This document shows, piece by piece, positions 1 through 10,830 of a stretch of DNA of 64,000 nucleotides; position 1 is the first letter of the stretch, and each line of letters starts with the position of its first letter. Both the position numbers and the translations under genes were made by a program. Below the pieces are notes generated by a model. The model saw only the letters and a list, made by a program, of their open reading frames with translations. It was not told the origin of the DNA and searched no databases. This DNA comes from Microbacterium oxydans (GTDB lineage Bacteria > Actinomycetota > Actinomycetes > Actinomycetales > Microbacteriaceae), in contig NZ_BJOG01000008.1 of assembly GCF_006540085.1 (NCBI RefSeq), forward strand, positions 1-64,000, given 5' to 3'.

Positions 1-2310
<2,310 letters not shown>

Positions 2311-2319
2311 ACTGGATCC

Positions 2320-2691
2320 ATGTCCTCGGATCCCGCTCCCGTTCCCGGCGTCGACCGTCCGGTGGTCACCGCACTCGACATCGTGCGCGCTGTCGTCCTC
2401 ATCGTCGCCGTCGCCTCTCTGGCCTTGTGGGGCTTCGCGAGCTGGGATCTCCCGTGGAACATCGTCATCGGTATCGGCGCGCCGGTACTGGTGATCCTGG
2501 TGTGGGCTCTCTTCCTCTCGCCGCGACCTGTGCTGCGCGTGCACCCGTTCCTCCGCGCCGCGGTCGAGCTGCTGATCTACGTCGGCGTGACGATCGCCTG
2601 GTGGTCGATGGGGCAGGCACTCATCGGCACCGCCTTCGCCCTCGTCGCCGTGGTCGCCGGTGTGCTCAGCGGCCGGCGCGCATTGTCGTGA
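2320..2691 (+). CDS. Small membrane protein, YrdB/DUF2568-like
   Basis: This 123-aa protein has about four hydrophobic helices with little between them, and the pattern (paired helices, central LSPRPVLRVHPFLRA, final GRR) fits the YrdB/DUF2568 family of integral membrane proteins of unknown function. It starts 9 bp after the sigma factor gene and is followed 10 bp later by the FAD oxidase gene, so it may be co-transcribed with either, although a leaderless promoter of its own is visible. No function can be assigned from sequence. Confidence 0.75.
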   Translation: MSSDPAPVPGVDRPVVTALDIVRAVVLIVAVASLALWGFASWDLPWNIVIGIGAPVLVILVWALFLSPRPVLRVHPFLRAAVELLIYVGVTIAWWSMGQALIGTAFALVAVVAGVLSGRRALS

Positions 2692-2701
2692 GATCTCCCT
2701 C

Positions 2702-4066
2702 ATGAGTGTGCTCGCGCTCCTTGAGGAGTCCCTCGGAGCGCTCGTCGACACCGATGAGGCGACGCTCGAGGAAGCCAGAGCCGACCGCTCAGGGCACGCT
2801 GCCGCCGGCAGACCGCTCGCTGTGATCCATGCGGAGCGGGTCGAGCACGTGCAGCAGACCATGCGCATCGCGACCGCCACCCGCACACCGGTCGTGGTGC
2901 GTGGTGCCGGCACGGGTCTCGCCGGTGCCGCGAACGCCGGTACGGGCGAGATCGTCCTCTCCCTGCGCAGGATGACCGCGATCAACGAGATCCGTGCCGA
3001 CGATCTGCTCGCGGTCGTCGAACCCGGCATCCTCAACGCCGACCTCAACGCCGTGCTCGCGGCTCACGGGCTGTGGTGGCCACCTGACCCCGCCAGCCGC
3101 GACATCTCCACGGTGGGTGGGAACATCGCGACAGGTGCCGGAGGGCTGCTCTGCGCCAAGTACGGGGTGGTTCGCGACGCCGTGCTGGGGGTGGACCTGG
3201 TGCTCGCCGACGGGCGCCTGCTGCACCTCGGACACCGCAGCGTCAAGGGAGTGACCGGGCTCGATCTCACCGCGTTGGTGGTCGGCTCGGAAGGCACGTT
3301 GGGCGTCGTCGTGGGCGCGACCCTCAAGCTCCGCAGGCTCGTCCCCGGGGAGACCTGCACGATCGCCGCGACCTTCTCGGGGGTGCGTCACGCTGCCGCC
3401 GCCTCGGCCGCTGTGACAGCCGCCGGCGTGCAGCCAGCCATCATGGAGCTGATGGACGCCGCGAGCCTCGCCGCCGTGCACGCGCTCCTCGCTCTTCCCA
3501 TCCCGCATCAGGGAACAGCTCAGCTGACCATCCAGACCGATGGTCCGGCCGCCGCGGCCGAAGCGGAGGCGATCGCCGCGATCCTGCGCGCCCATGACGG
3601 CCTCACTGTCGTCTCACACGACCGCGACGAGGGCGAGCGCCTCCTGGCGGTGCGCCGTTCGATGCATGCAGCGATGGCCTCGCTGGGGACGACGCTGATC
3701 GAAGACGTCTCGGTACCACGGAGCGCCATGCCGGCGATGTTCGACGAGATCGCCCGCATCGAACGCGAGTACGACATCGTCATCCCGACGGTGGCACACG
3801 CAGGCGACGGCAACCTGCACCCGAACTTCATCTTCGAAGGGACGCAGACGCCTCCGCATGTGTGGGCGGCCGCCGACGAACTGTTCCGCGCCGCCATCCG
3901 CCTCGGAGGAACCCTCACCGGGGAGCACGGCATCGGGGTGCTCAAGCGCCGCTGGCTCGCCGACGAACTGGGCGACGACCAGTGGCGACTCCAGCGCCAG
4001 ATCGCCGCGGTCTTCGATCCTCTCGGCATCCTCAACCCAGGGAAGGTCTTCAGCCCCGATGCCTGA
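2702..4066 (+). CDS. FAD-linked oxidase, GlcD/D-lactate dehydrogenase family
   Basis: A 454-aa flavoprotein of the VAO/PCMH fold. The N-terminal FAD-binding domain has the loop VVVRGAGTGLAG near residue 65 and an STVGGNIATGAGG stretch; the C-terminal oxidase domain has HAGDGNLHPNF and the terminal LNPGKVF motif. Family members oxidise 2-hydroxy acids such as glycolate or D-lactate. The ATG at 2702 is preferred to an in-frame GTG at 2660 because the latter overlaps the upstream gene by 32 bases. No GlcE or GlcF partner is next to it, so a single-subunit D-lactate or related 2-hydroxyacid dehydrogenase is most likely; the substrate is not readable from the sequence. Confidence 0.9.
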   Translation: MSVLALLEESLGALVDTDEATLEEARADRSGHAAAGRPLAVIHAERVEHVQQTMRIATATRTPVVVRGAGTGLAGAANAGTGEIVLSLRRMTAINEIRADDLLAVVEPGILNADLNAVLAAHGLWWPPDPASRDISTVGGNIATGAGGLLCAKYGVVRDAVLGVDLVLADGRLLHLGHRSVKGVTGLDLTALVVGSEGTLGVVVGATLKLRRLVPGETCTIAATFSGVRHAAAASAAVTAAGVQPAIMELMDAASLAAVHALLALPIPHQGTAQLTIQTDGPAAAAEAEAIAAILRAHDGLTVVSHDRDEGERLLAVRRSMHAAMASLGTTLIEDVSVPRSAMPAMFDEIARIEREYDIVIPTVAHAGDGNLHPNFIFEGTQTPPHVWAAADELFRAAIRLGGTLTGEHGIGVLKRRWLADELGDDQWRLQRQIAAVFDPLGILNPGKVFSPDA

Positions 4067-4466
4067 CATCCACGTGAGCGCGGCCGTGATCGTCGATGAA
4101 GCGGGGAGGGTGCTCGTGGTCCGCAAGCAGGGAACGACCATGTTCATGCAGCCCGGCGGCAAGCCGGAATCCGGCGAGTCCCCGGCGCAGACGTTGATCC
4201 GCGAGATCGAGGAGGAGCTCGGGGTGGTGCTCGATGAAGCGGCGCTCCGCCCTCTCGGCACGTTCGTCTCCGCCGCAGCGAACGAACCGGGTCACCGTGT
4301 CGTCGCCGAGGCCTTCGCGACCTCCATCGATCCCGCGACCGTCGCCGTCCAGGCCGAGCTCGCCGAGCTGCGCTGGATCACGCCCGCAGACGTCGGAACG
4401 CTCCCGCTGGCGCCGCTGAGCCTGGAGCACCTGCTCCCGATCGCCTGGCCCGCCCCGGCGAACTGA
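4059..4466 (+). CDS. Nudix hydrolase
   Basis: A 135-aa protein with a complete Nudix box: G34-x5-E40-x7-R48-E49-x-E51-E52-E53-x-G55, which binds Mg and cleaves nucleoside diphosphates linked to another moiety. The substrate is unknown; the short length and lack of extra domains fit a house-cleaning (d)NTP or dinucleotide hydrolase. Its ATG at 4059 overlaps the end of the FAD oxidase gene by 8 bp, which implies translational coupling. Confidence 0.9.
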   Translation: MPDIHVSAAVIVDEAGRVLVVRKQGTTMFMQPGGKPESGESPAQTLIREIEEELGVVLDEAALRPLGTFVSAAANEPGHRVVAEAFATSIDPATVAVQAELAELRWITPADVGTLPLAPLSLEHLLPIAWPAPAN

Positions 4467-4494
4467 GTTCACCAGGGCAGGCATCAGGCACGTC

Positions 4495-5274
4495 TCAGAT
4501 GCCCTGCCAGGCCGGCTTGTTGGCGAACGTGTACCGGTAGTAGTCGGCGAGCGCGAGACGCGACGCAGCCGCTTCGTCGACGACGATCGTCGCGTGCGGG
4601 TGCAGTTGGATCGCCGATCCGGGCAGGATCGCCGACAGCGGGCCCTCGACCGCACCGGCCACAGCCTCTGCCTTGCCCTCGCCGAAGGCGAGCAGCACGA
4701 GGTGGCGCGCCTCCAGGATGGTGCCGAGCCCCTGCGTGATGCAGTGCATCGGGACGTCGTCGATCGACTCGAAGAAGCGGGCGTTGTCCTCGCGCGTCTG
4801 CTCCGTGAGGGTCTTCACACGCGTACGCGATGCGAAGGAGGAGCCGGGCTCGTTGAACCCGATGTGCCCGTCGGTGCCGATCCCGAGGATCTGCAGGTCG
4901 ACTCCACCGGCAGCCGCGATGGCCGCGTCGTAGTCCTCACCCGCATGCTGGATGGTGGCCTCCGCGCCGTTCGGCACGTGGATGCGCGCGGGGTCGAGAC
5001 CGAGCGGCTCGACGACCTCGCGGGTGATGACCGAGCGGTAGCTCTCCGGGTGCGCCGGGTCGATGCCGACGTACTCGTCGAGGGCGAAACCACGCACCTG
5101 TGAGACGTCGCGGCCTGCGAGCTGCGTGCGCAGCGCCTGGTAGACCGGCAACGGGGTCGACCCCGTTGCGAGGCCGAGGACCGCGTCGGGACGACGCGCG
5201 ATCAGCTCCACGATCTCGGTGGCGACCAAAGCGCCTGCGGCCTCGGCATTCTCGACGATGACGACCTCAGCCAT
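4495..5274 (-). CDS. nagB: Glucosamine-6-phosphate deaminase
   Basis: A 259-aa NagB. It converts glucosamine-6-phosphate to fructose-6-phosphate and ammonia. Diagnostic motifs are GLATGSTPLPVY near residue 35, FALDEYVG with the catalytic Asp, and HIGFNEPGSSF. Length matches the family. The ATG at 5274 is preceded by GAGAAGGAGATCG (5283-5293), a good Shine-Dalgarno; it overlaps the upstream ROK kinase by 8 bp. It is the last gene of the minus-strand amino-sugar cluster and delivers the carbon to glycolysis. No nagA (GlcNAc-6-P deacetylase) is in the window. Confidence 0.95.
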   Translation of the reverse strand: MAEVVIVENAEAAGALVATEIVELIARRPDAVLGLATGSTPLPVYQALRTQLAGRDVSQVRGFALDEYVGIDPAHPESYRSVITREVVEPLGLDPARIHVPNGAEATIQHAGEDYDAAIAAAGGVDLQILGIGTDGHIGFNEPGSSFASRTRVKTLTEQTREDNARFFESIDDVPMHCITQGLGTILEARHLVLLAFGEGKAEAVAGAVEGPLSAILPGSAIQLHPHATIVVDEAAASRLALADYYRYTFANKPAWQGI

Positions 5275-6232
5275 GCGGGACGATCTCCTTCTCGGTGGTG
5301 GAGGCGCCGACGAGTGCGGCGCCGAATGCGGCAGCGGGGGAACCCGCGGGAAGCAGTTCGATTCTCTCATCCAGGCGGAGCGACCGCATGAACGGCGAGG
5401 CCTCCGCGCCGGCATGCAGGGCCGCGCGGAGTCCGTTCTCGAGTCGGTCGCCGAGAGCGGTGAGCCCTCCCCCGATGACCACCCTCTCCACGTCGGCGGA
5501 GAGCACGAGAACACGCACTGCGGCGGCGGCCCCGTGATGGAGGTCGTCACGGAGGGAGACAGCATGCGGGTCCCCGGCGTCCGCCGCATCGAAGATGTCC
5601 CTGATGGGCAGAGTGCCGGGTCGACCCCAGGCCTTGGCCAACGCCCCTCCGCCGCAGAACGTCTCGACGCACCCGTACTGCCCGCAGCCGCACAGGCGCC
5701 CTCGCGGATCGACGGAGAGATGACCGACCTCCCCCGCGGTTCCGCGTGCGCCGCGCCAGATCCGTCCGTCGATCACGATCCCGGCAGCGACGCCGGTCCC
5801 GAGATTCAGGTAGGCCATGGAACCGGCGACTCCGCTCAGCACCGCAGCGCCGAGGGCCGCGGCCTTCACGTCGTTTTCCACGCGGAACGGGACTCCGAGA
5901 GCGAGTTCGGCCCTGACGGCGAGGTCCAGGGACTCCACGCCGAGGTTGACCGCGTGGTCGACACGGCCGGTCTCGGCGTCGACGAGGCCGGGGATGCCGA
6001 TCCCGACGGAGCCGACGTCGGCAAGGGGGAACCCGTTCTCCTCCGCGAGTGCCTTCACGGCCGTAACGATGCTCTCGACGACCGCGTCATCGCCCCAACC
6101 CGTCGGTCGGCGCAGGCGTCCGCGGATGGCCCCAGAGGGGTCCACGGCGACCGCGTCGATCTTCGTGCCGCCGACGTCCAGGCCCACTCGAATCGGCCGA
6201 CCGGCGCGGTCGGCAGTGCTCGCACCCGTCAT
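5267..6232 (-). CDS. ROK family sugar kinase (probable amino-sugar kinase)
   Basis: A 321-aa ROK protein without a DNA-binding domain, hence a kinase. It has the N-terminal phosphate loop GLDVGGTKIDAV, the central IGIPGLVD, and the ROK zinc motif CGCGQYGCVE near residue 170. ROK kinases phosphorylate glucose, GlcNAc, ManNAc or glucosamine. Its overlap with nagB and proximity to a GH20 hexosaminidase argue for GlcNAc or glucosamine as substrate (inference from context). It follows the ROK repressor gene with a 43-bp gap. Confidence 0.85.
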   Translation of the reverse strand: MTGASTADRAGRPIRVGLDVGGTKIDAVAVDPSGAIRGRLRRPTGWGDDAVVESIVTAVKALAEENGFPLADVGSVGIGIPGLVDAETGRVDHAVNLGVESLDLAVRAELALGVPFRVENDVKAAALGAAVLSGVAGSMAYLNLGTGVAAGIVIDGRIWRGARGTAGEVGHLSVDPRGRLCGCGQYGCVETFCGGGALAKAWGRPGTLPIRDIFDAADAGDPHAVSLRDDLHHGAAAAVRVLVLSADVERVVIGGGLTALGDRLENGLRAALHAGAEASPFMRSLRLDERIELLPAGSPAAAFGAALVGASTTEKEIVPHG

Positions 6233-6275
6233 CGGATGCTGCTCCCGGCCGTGCCGTCAACGGTGCAGATGACGT

Positions 6276-7463
6276 TCACGACACTCCCAGCTGTCCCGAG
6301 AGCACCATGACCGCAGCTCCGCGCAGGACGATGTCCTCCTGGTGCGTCAAACGCACGACGACGTCTTCGAACACGCCCTCGAGGGTGCGCGCGCGCAACG
6401 TCGCGATGGCGGCCTCGATCAAGATGCCGTCGAGCAGCTCCGCCGGACCGGAGATCACCACCTCGGAGAGGTCGAGGGCAGCGACGATCGGAGCGGTCGC
6501 GATCGCCATCCGCGTCCCGGCATCGCGGAGGATCTCATCGCGTGCCTCAGGATCAGCGGCGATCGCCGCCTCGAGCCGACTCACGCTGAGCCACGCCTCG
6601 AGACAGCCGTCCTTCCCGCACGCGCAGCGAGGGCCCCCGTCGGTACCGACGACGACGTGACCGATCTCTCCCGCGGCGAAGCGGCTGCCCAGCAGAGGCT
6701 GGCTGCCGGTGATGAGGCCGGCGCCGACACCCTTGCCGATCTTGATCAGCATGAAGTCGGCCTTCGCCTCGCCGAACGTGTACTCGGCGAGCACCGCCGC
6801 GTTGGCGTCGTTGCGGGCGAGGACCGGAAGGTCGAGATCGACGCCGAGCTTCGCCTCCAGCGGGAAGTTCGTCCAGCCGAGGTTGGGAGAGCTCAGGACG
6901 AGCCCGTCGGGACGCACGACACCCGGGGTGCCGATGCCGACGCCCAGCAGCGGCTGAGTCGAGGCCTCGACCAGCGTCTGTGCGAGTTCCCGCAGCGCCG
7001 CGTATGCCGCCTCCCCGTCGGGGGATTTCGGACGCGGCACCTCGCGCCGCTCCAGCACGTCTCCGTCGAGGCTCAGCACCGCCCCGGTGAAGGCGTCGGG
7101 GCCGGAGAGATCGAGGCCGACGATCTGATGGCCGAAGCGATCGATGTCGATGAGGATGGGCGGCTTGCCCGGCCCCACCGCTTCACGGACACCCATCTCG
7201 ATGACGATCCCGTCGGCGATGAACTCGGCGACCAGGTCGGAGATGGTGACACGGGTGAGGCCCGTCTCCCGGGAGAGGTCGGCGCGACTCATCGCCCCCG
7301 AGTGGTACAGCGTCTGCAGCACCAGTGCACGGTTGTGACCGCGCGCATGCTCTGGCAGCACCTTTGATCGCGAGCGCAGGTGGCGCCCCGGGCCGAAGGC
7401 GTGCGCATTCGCACCGGCGTACTCTGACGGCGATGCGGAACGCTGTTCATCCGAAACGGACAT
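6276..7463 (-). CDS. ROK family transcriptional repressor (NagC/XylR-like)
   Basis: A 395-aa regulator. An N-terminal winged helix-turn-helix at about residues 45-100 (MSRADLSRETGLTRVTIS) precedes a ROK sugar-binding domain with CACGKDGCLEAW. Proteins of this type repress sugar catabolic genes and release DNA on binding the sugar or its phosphate. It lies between the deacylase/hexosaminidase fusion and the ROK kinase. A 25-bp inverted repeat sits 1 bp upstream of the ATG, where a ribosome binding site would be, which suggests autoregulation. No Shine-Dalgarno is visible. Confidence 0.9.
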   Translation of the reverse strand: MSVSDEQRSASPSEYAGANAHAFGPGRHLRSRSKVLPEHARGHNRALVLQTLYHSGAMSRADLSRETGLTRVTISDLVAEFIADGIVIEMGVREAVGPGKPPILIDIDRFGHQIVGLDLSGPDAFTGAVLSLDGDVLERREVPRPKSPDGEAAYAALRELAQTLVEASTQPLLGVGIGTPGVVRPDGLVLSSPNLGWTNFPLEAKLGVDLDLPVLARNDANAAVLAEYTFGEAKADFMLIKIGKGVGAGLITGSQPLLGSRFAAGEIGHVVVGTDGGPRCACGKDGCLEAWLSVSRLEAAIAADPEARDEILRDAGTRMAIATAPIVAALDLSEVVISGPAELLDGILIEAAIATLRARTLEGVFEDVVVRLTHQEDIVLRGAAVMVLSGQLGVS

Positions 7464-7464
7464 G

Positions 7465-7489
7465 TTTGTTAGTAGACCTTACGAACAAA
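7465..7489. promoter_or_regulatory. Probable ROK operator at the repressor start
   Basis: Inverted repeat TTTGTTAGTA-gacct-TACGAACAAA, with 10-bp arms and one mismatch, resembles known ROK-family operators, which centre on TTxGTAA..TTAC.AA-like half sites. It covers the likely promoter on the minus strand (TAAGGT lies inside it) and abuts the start codon. Confidence 0.75.
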
Positions 7490-7542
7490 ATTTGCGCAAC
7501 CTCTGCCCGCGGACGCGCTGGCAGGGTTACCGAAACGTTACA

Positions 7543-10500
7543 TTACTTTCGATCGTCGACGACGACCGTGCGTGAGCGCCCGATGAGGCGCTCGACCAGG
7601 CCGGCGACGATCTGCTCCCGCGCCTCGATCGTGAGCGGCTTGCCCGGCACGCCGGGACGGCGCTGCTCGGGCTCCGGCCCGTCAAGGGGACGATACCGCA
7701 CCCCCGCTGCGGCGAGCCGGCGCAGGTGCATCGGCAGACGCCGCTCGAAGTCGGCGTAGGGTCCCGGCTCCCCGCCGTCCCACAGACGCTCCGCGATCGC
7801 GGCGAGTCGAGGGAACATCGCGAAGTCGACGCGGTCCCTGGTGGGCAGGTGCTCGCTCCACACGTTCGCCTGCCCGCCCACAGCGCCGTCTTCGACACGC
7901 AGGGAGTACGCGCGCTCGATCGTGAGAGGCGGGCCCACTCTGATCGGCTCCTCCTCCGACTCCGACTGCGGGTAGTCGAGGTAGACCTCGAGGTCGGGGC
8001 ACGCGACGACCTCGATGCCGAGCCGCAGCGCCTCACGCATCGCGGCGGGACCCCGCCACGCGAGGATGCGCACGCCCTCGGGCACGTCGCCTTCGAGGAC
8101 CTCGTCCCAGGCCAGTGCCGTGCGGCCTCGTCCGCGGACATGCGCGACGAACTGCTCCGTGAACCACGGCTGCACGTCGTGTGCAGACTCGAGTCCGAGT
8201 TGTCGCATGCGCTCGGCCGCCGCGGCGCTCTGCTCCCACTCGGTCACCGGCACCTCGTCACCGCCGATGCCTATCCACTCCGAGTCGAACGCATCGCAGA
8301 GCGCATCGATCGCGGCGAATCCGAAGGCCAGGGCCTCGTCCGTCGGGGCGAGGGTGCGCGGATTGACCCCGAAGCGCTCCCATGCAGACAGCACAGGCTC
8401 TCCGACGTCGACGTTGCCGAGCTCCGGATACGCGGCGAGACCCGCTTGGATGTGTCCGGGCAGCTCGACCTCCGGCACGAGGGTCACGAAACGTTCTCGC
8501 GCATAGGCGACGAGCTCGCGCAGCTCCGCTGACGTGTAGAAGCCCTCGTGCACTCCCGGCTCCACGGTGGACAAGGGGCCGTGTCCGAGCTGGGTGGCTT
8601 CCCGACGCGCGCCCACTTCCGTGAGCCGAGGGAAGCCGGGCACCTCGAAGCGCCACCCCTGATCGTCTGTGAGATGAAGGTGCAGCACGTTCAGGTGATG
8701 ATCGGCGAGGAGATCGACCAGACGACGGACCTCGTCGACGGACCGGAAGTGCCTGGCGACGTCGAGCATCGTCCCTCGCCAGCTGTACGCCGGCGCTCCC
8801 TCCCACACCCCGGCGGGGATGTGGGCCGATGCAGCGTCCGGATCCCGCAGCTGCCGCAGAGTGGTGGCACCGCGGAACACGCCGGCGGGGCTCGCTCCTC
8901 TGATCTCGACTCCGGCTGCACTCACGCTCACCCGGAAGGCCTCGTCACCGACACGTCCTCGCGCCGCGGCCTCAGCGCCGAGGTTCTCGTCGACCATCAG
9001 TCGGATCGGCGGGAGTTCGGCGTCGCCCGCGCCGGCGAGACCGCCCAGCCGGGCGGCAGCGGCGACGAGCTCAGGGGCCGAGAGGATCGGCGTGCGCTCC
9101 GTCCACGCGAATCCGGGGGCGACCGGATCGATGCGGGCACCCATGTGCGGCACGGTGGCGCGATGCGGCGGGGGCGGCATCCGCAGTGCGCGTCCGGGGG
9201 TCCGCCCCGTCGCCTCGCCCTCCGACACCACCGGCACTCCCCCGACAAGTACCTCGATGATCCCGCGCGGCGGTGCGAAGGGGGAGTCGAACGTGGCCCC
9301 CGCCTCGACCGTCTCCGGGTCGAAGAGCACGAGGTCGGCGGTCGCTCCCCGCCGGACGACGCCCCGAGGTGCGTCACCCCGGTCGAGTCCCAGCCGATGC
9401 GCCGGCGTCCCCGACAGGTGTCGGACGGCCTCCTCCCAGGTGAGGATGCCGAGCTCGCGCACGTAGTGTCCGAGGTACCGCGGGAACGTACCCCGCCCAC
9501 GCGGATGAGGCCGCGCCCCGATCAGGATCCCATCACTGCCTCCCGTGTGCTGCGAGTGACGCATGATCGTCCGGACGTTCTCCTCGTCTCCGATGTGCAT
9601 GAGGATTCCGGTGGCGGCGGCGTCCTCCACGATCGTGTCGAGCACCACATCGACGGCACGGCGACCGGTCGTGGTCGCGATCTCGGCGATGGTGCGGCCG
9701 ATCAGACCCGAGAGGGCGGGGTTCACGGTGCCGGAGACCTGGATCTGCGTCCAATCGGCCCTCTCGCCGTGGAATCCGTCGCAGCCGACGTCTTCCAGTT
9801 CCACGCGGACGGCCTCCCTGCCCGCTTCGTCGAGCGCGGAGACGGCAGCGAGCAGGTCGCCGGATTCCGCCAGCCTGCTCGGCAGCAGAGCGGAGAGCGT
9901 CGTGGCGCCGGGCAGATACGGGTACGTGTCGAGCGTCACGTCGACGCCGTCCTCGATCGCCTCGTCGATCAGGGCCAGGAGCTCATCGGCGCGGCCGCGG
10001 TTCGGGGCGAAGTTCATCGTCGCGTGTGTGAGATGCACGGGGCACCCGGTGCGCCGACCGATGTCGAGCGCCTCCCGGTAGGCCTCCAGCGCCGCTCCCC
10101 CGTAGCTCCGGGTGTGCGGCGCCCAGTAGCCTCCTCGCTCGGCGACGATGCGGCACAGCGCTTCGAGCTCCGCCGTGTCCGCGTACATCCCCGGCGTGTA
10201 GGTGAGGCCGCTCGACATCCCGAAGGCTCCCGCGTCCAGCGCGCGACCCAGGATCTCCCCCATCGCGGTGAGCTCCGCAGTCGTCGCCCGACGGTTCTCG
10301 TGGCCGACGACCATCATCCGCAGATTCCCCTGGGGGACGAGGACGGCGGCGTTCGCGACCGCTGCGGCGTCGATCGCCGCGAGCAGGTCGTCCATCGTCC
10401 GCCACGGCACGTCGGCCGGAGTTCCGTTCCACCCGGCGATCTGCGCGGGGATGATCGCCGCCGCCGCATCGTCGAGGGGCGCATAGCCCAGGCCGTCCTG

Positions 10501-10830
10501 ACCGAGCACCTCGGTCGTCACGCCCTGGCGGATCTTGGCGTCGTGCGCCGCGCCGCTCAGCACTGCGAGCTCGCTGTGCGCGTGCATGTCGATGAATCCG
10601 GGCGCGAGGACGAGTCCCTCTGCCGCGACCTCCACGGCGCCCTCGGGAAGTTCGAGTTCGGGGAGCTCGAGTTCAGGATTCACCGCACCGGCCGGGAGGA
10701 TGGCGACGACCCTCGCGCCCTCCACCGCGACGTCGGCCACGTACCGGGGCGCCCCCGTCCCGTCGATGACGGTGGCTCCGCGGTACACCCGCACCTGTCC
10801 GGCGGCGGCCTTCTCGGCACTCAGAAGCAC
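7543..10830 (-). CDS. Fusion of N-acyl-D-amino-acid deacylase and GH20 beta-N-acetylhexosaminidase
   Basis: A 1095-aa protein with two full enzyme domains. Residues ~10-540 are an amidohydrolase of the D-aminoacylase family: N-terminal beta sandwich, FIDMHAHSEL with metal ligands H83 and H85, later HTRSYGG and LTHATM, and the ending GAxADLVLFDPETV. Where many D-aminoacylases have a metal-binding Cys (GNCG), this protein has GQDG. Residues ~563-1090 are GH20: an N-terminal support domain and a TIM barrel with RGTMLDVARHF, HLHLTDDQGWR, and the catalytic pair D858-E859 in IGIGGDEV. There is no signal peptide, so it acts in the cytoplasm. The GTG at 10830 is chosen because it overlaps the upstream stop by 10 bp and follows GGCGGTGGC; an ORF extension to 10917 would run into the upstream gene. 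Confidence 0.9.
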   Translation of the reverse strand: MLLSAEKAAAGQVRVYRGATVIDGTGAPRYVADVAVEGARVVAILPAGAVNPELELPELELPEGAVEVAAEGLVLAPGFIDMHAHSELAVLSGAAHDAKIRQGVTTEVLGQDGLGYAPLDDAAAAIIPAQIAGWNGTPADVPWRTMDDLLAAIDAAAVANAAVLVPQGNLRMMVVGHENRRATTAELTAMGEILGRALDAGAFGMSSGLTYTPGMYADTAELEALCRIVAERGGYWAPHTRSYGGAALEAYREALDIGRRTGCPVHLTHATMNFAPNRGRADELLALIDEAIEDGVDVTLDTYPYLPGATTLSALLPSRLAESGDLLAAVSALDEAGREAVRVELEDVGCDGFHGERADWTQIQVSGTVNPALSGLIGRTIAEIATTTGRRAVDVVLDTIVEDAAATGILMHIGDEENVRTIMRHSQHTGGSDGILIGARPHPRGRGTFPRYLGHYVRELGILTWEEAVRHLSGTPAHRLGLDRGDAPRGVVRRGATADLVLFDPETVEAGATFDSPFAPPRGIIEVLVGGVPVVSEGEATGRTPGRALRMPPPPHRATVPHMGARIDPVAPGFAWTERTPILSAPELVAAAARLGGLAGAGDAELPPIRLMVDENLGAEAAARGRVGDEAFRVSVSAAGVEIRGASPAGVFRGATTLRQLRDPDAASAHIPAGVWEGAPAYSWRGTMLDVARHFRSVDEVRRLVDLLADHHLNVLHLHLTDDQGWRFEVPGFPRLTEVGARREATQLGHGPLSTVEPGVHEGFYTSAELRELVAYARERFVTLVPEVELPGHIQAGLAAYPELGNVDVGEPVLSAWERFGVNPRTLAPTDEALAFGFAAIDALCDAFDSEWIGIGGDEVPVTEWEQSAAAAERMRQLGLESAHDVQPWFTEQFVAHVRGRGRTALAWDEVLEGDVPEGVRILAWRGPAAMREALRLGIEVVACPDLEVYLDYPQSESEEEPIRVGPPLTIERAYSLRVEDGAVGGQANVWSEHLPTRDRVDFAMFPRLAAIAERLWDGGEPGPYADFERRLPMHLRRLAAAGVRYRPLDGPEPEQRRPGVPGKPLTIEAREQIVAGLVERLIGRSRTVVVDDRK

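Noticed and set aside
4495..5589. 364-codon version of NagB
   Set aside because: The extra N-terminal part overlaps the ROK kinase in another frame; ATG 5274 has a good Shine-Dalgarno and gives the standard length.
7543..9144. Separate GH20 gene starting at the in-frame ATG 9144
   Set aside because: No ribosome binding site precedes 9144, the frame continues through from the deacylase domain without a stop, and no promoter is visible; an internal start cannot be fully excluded.
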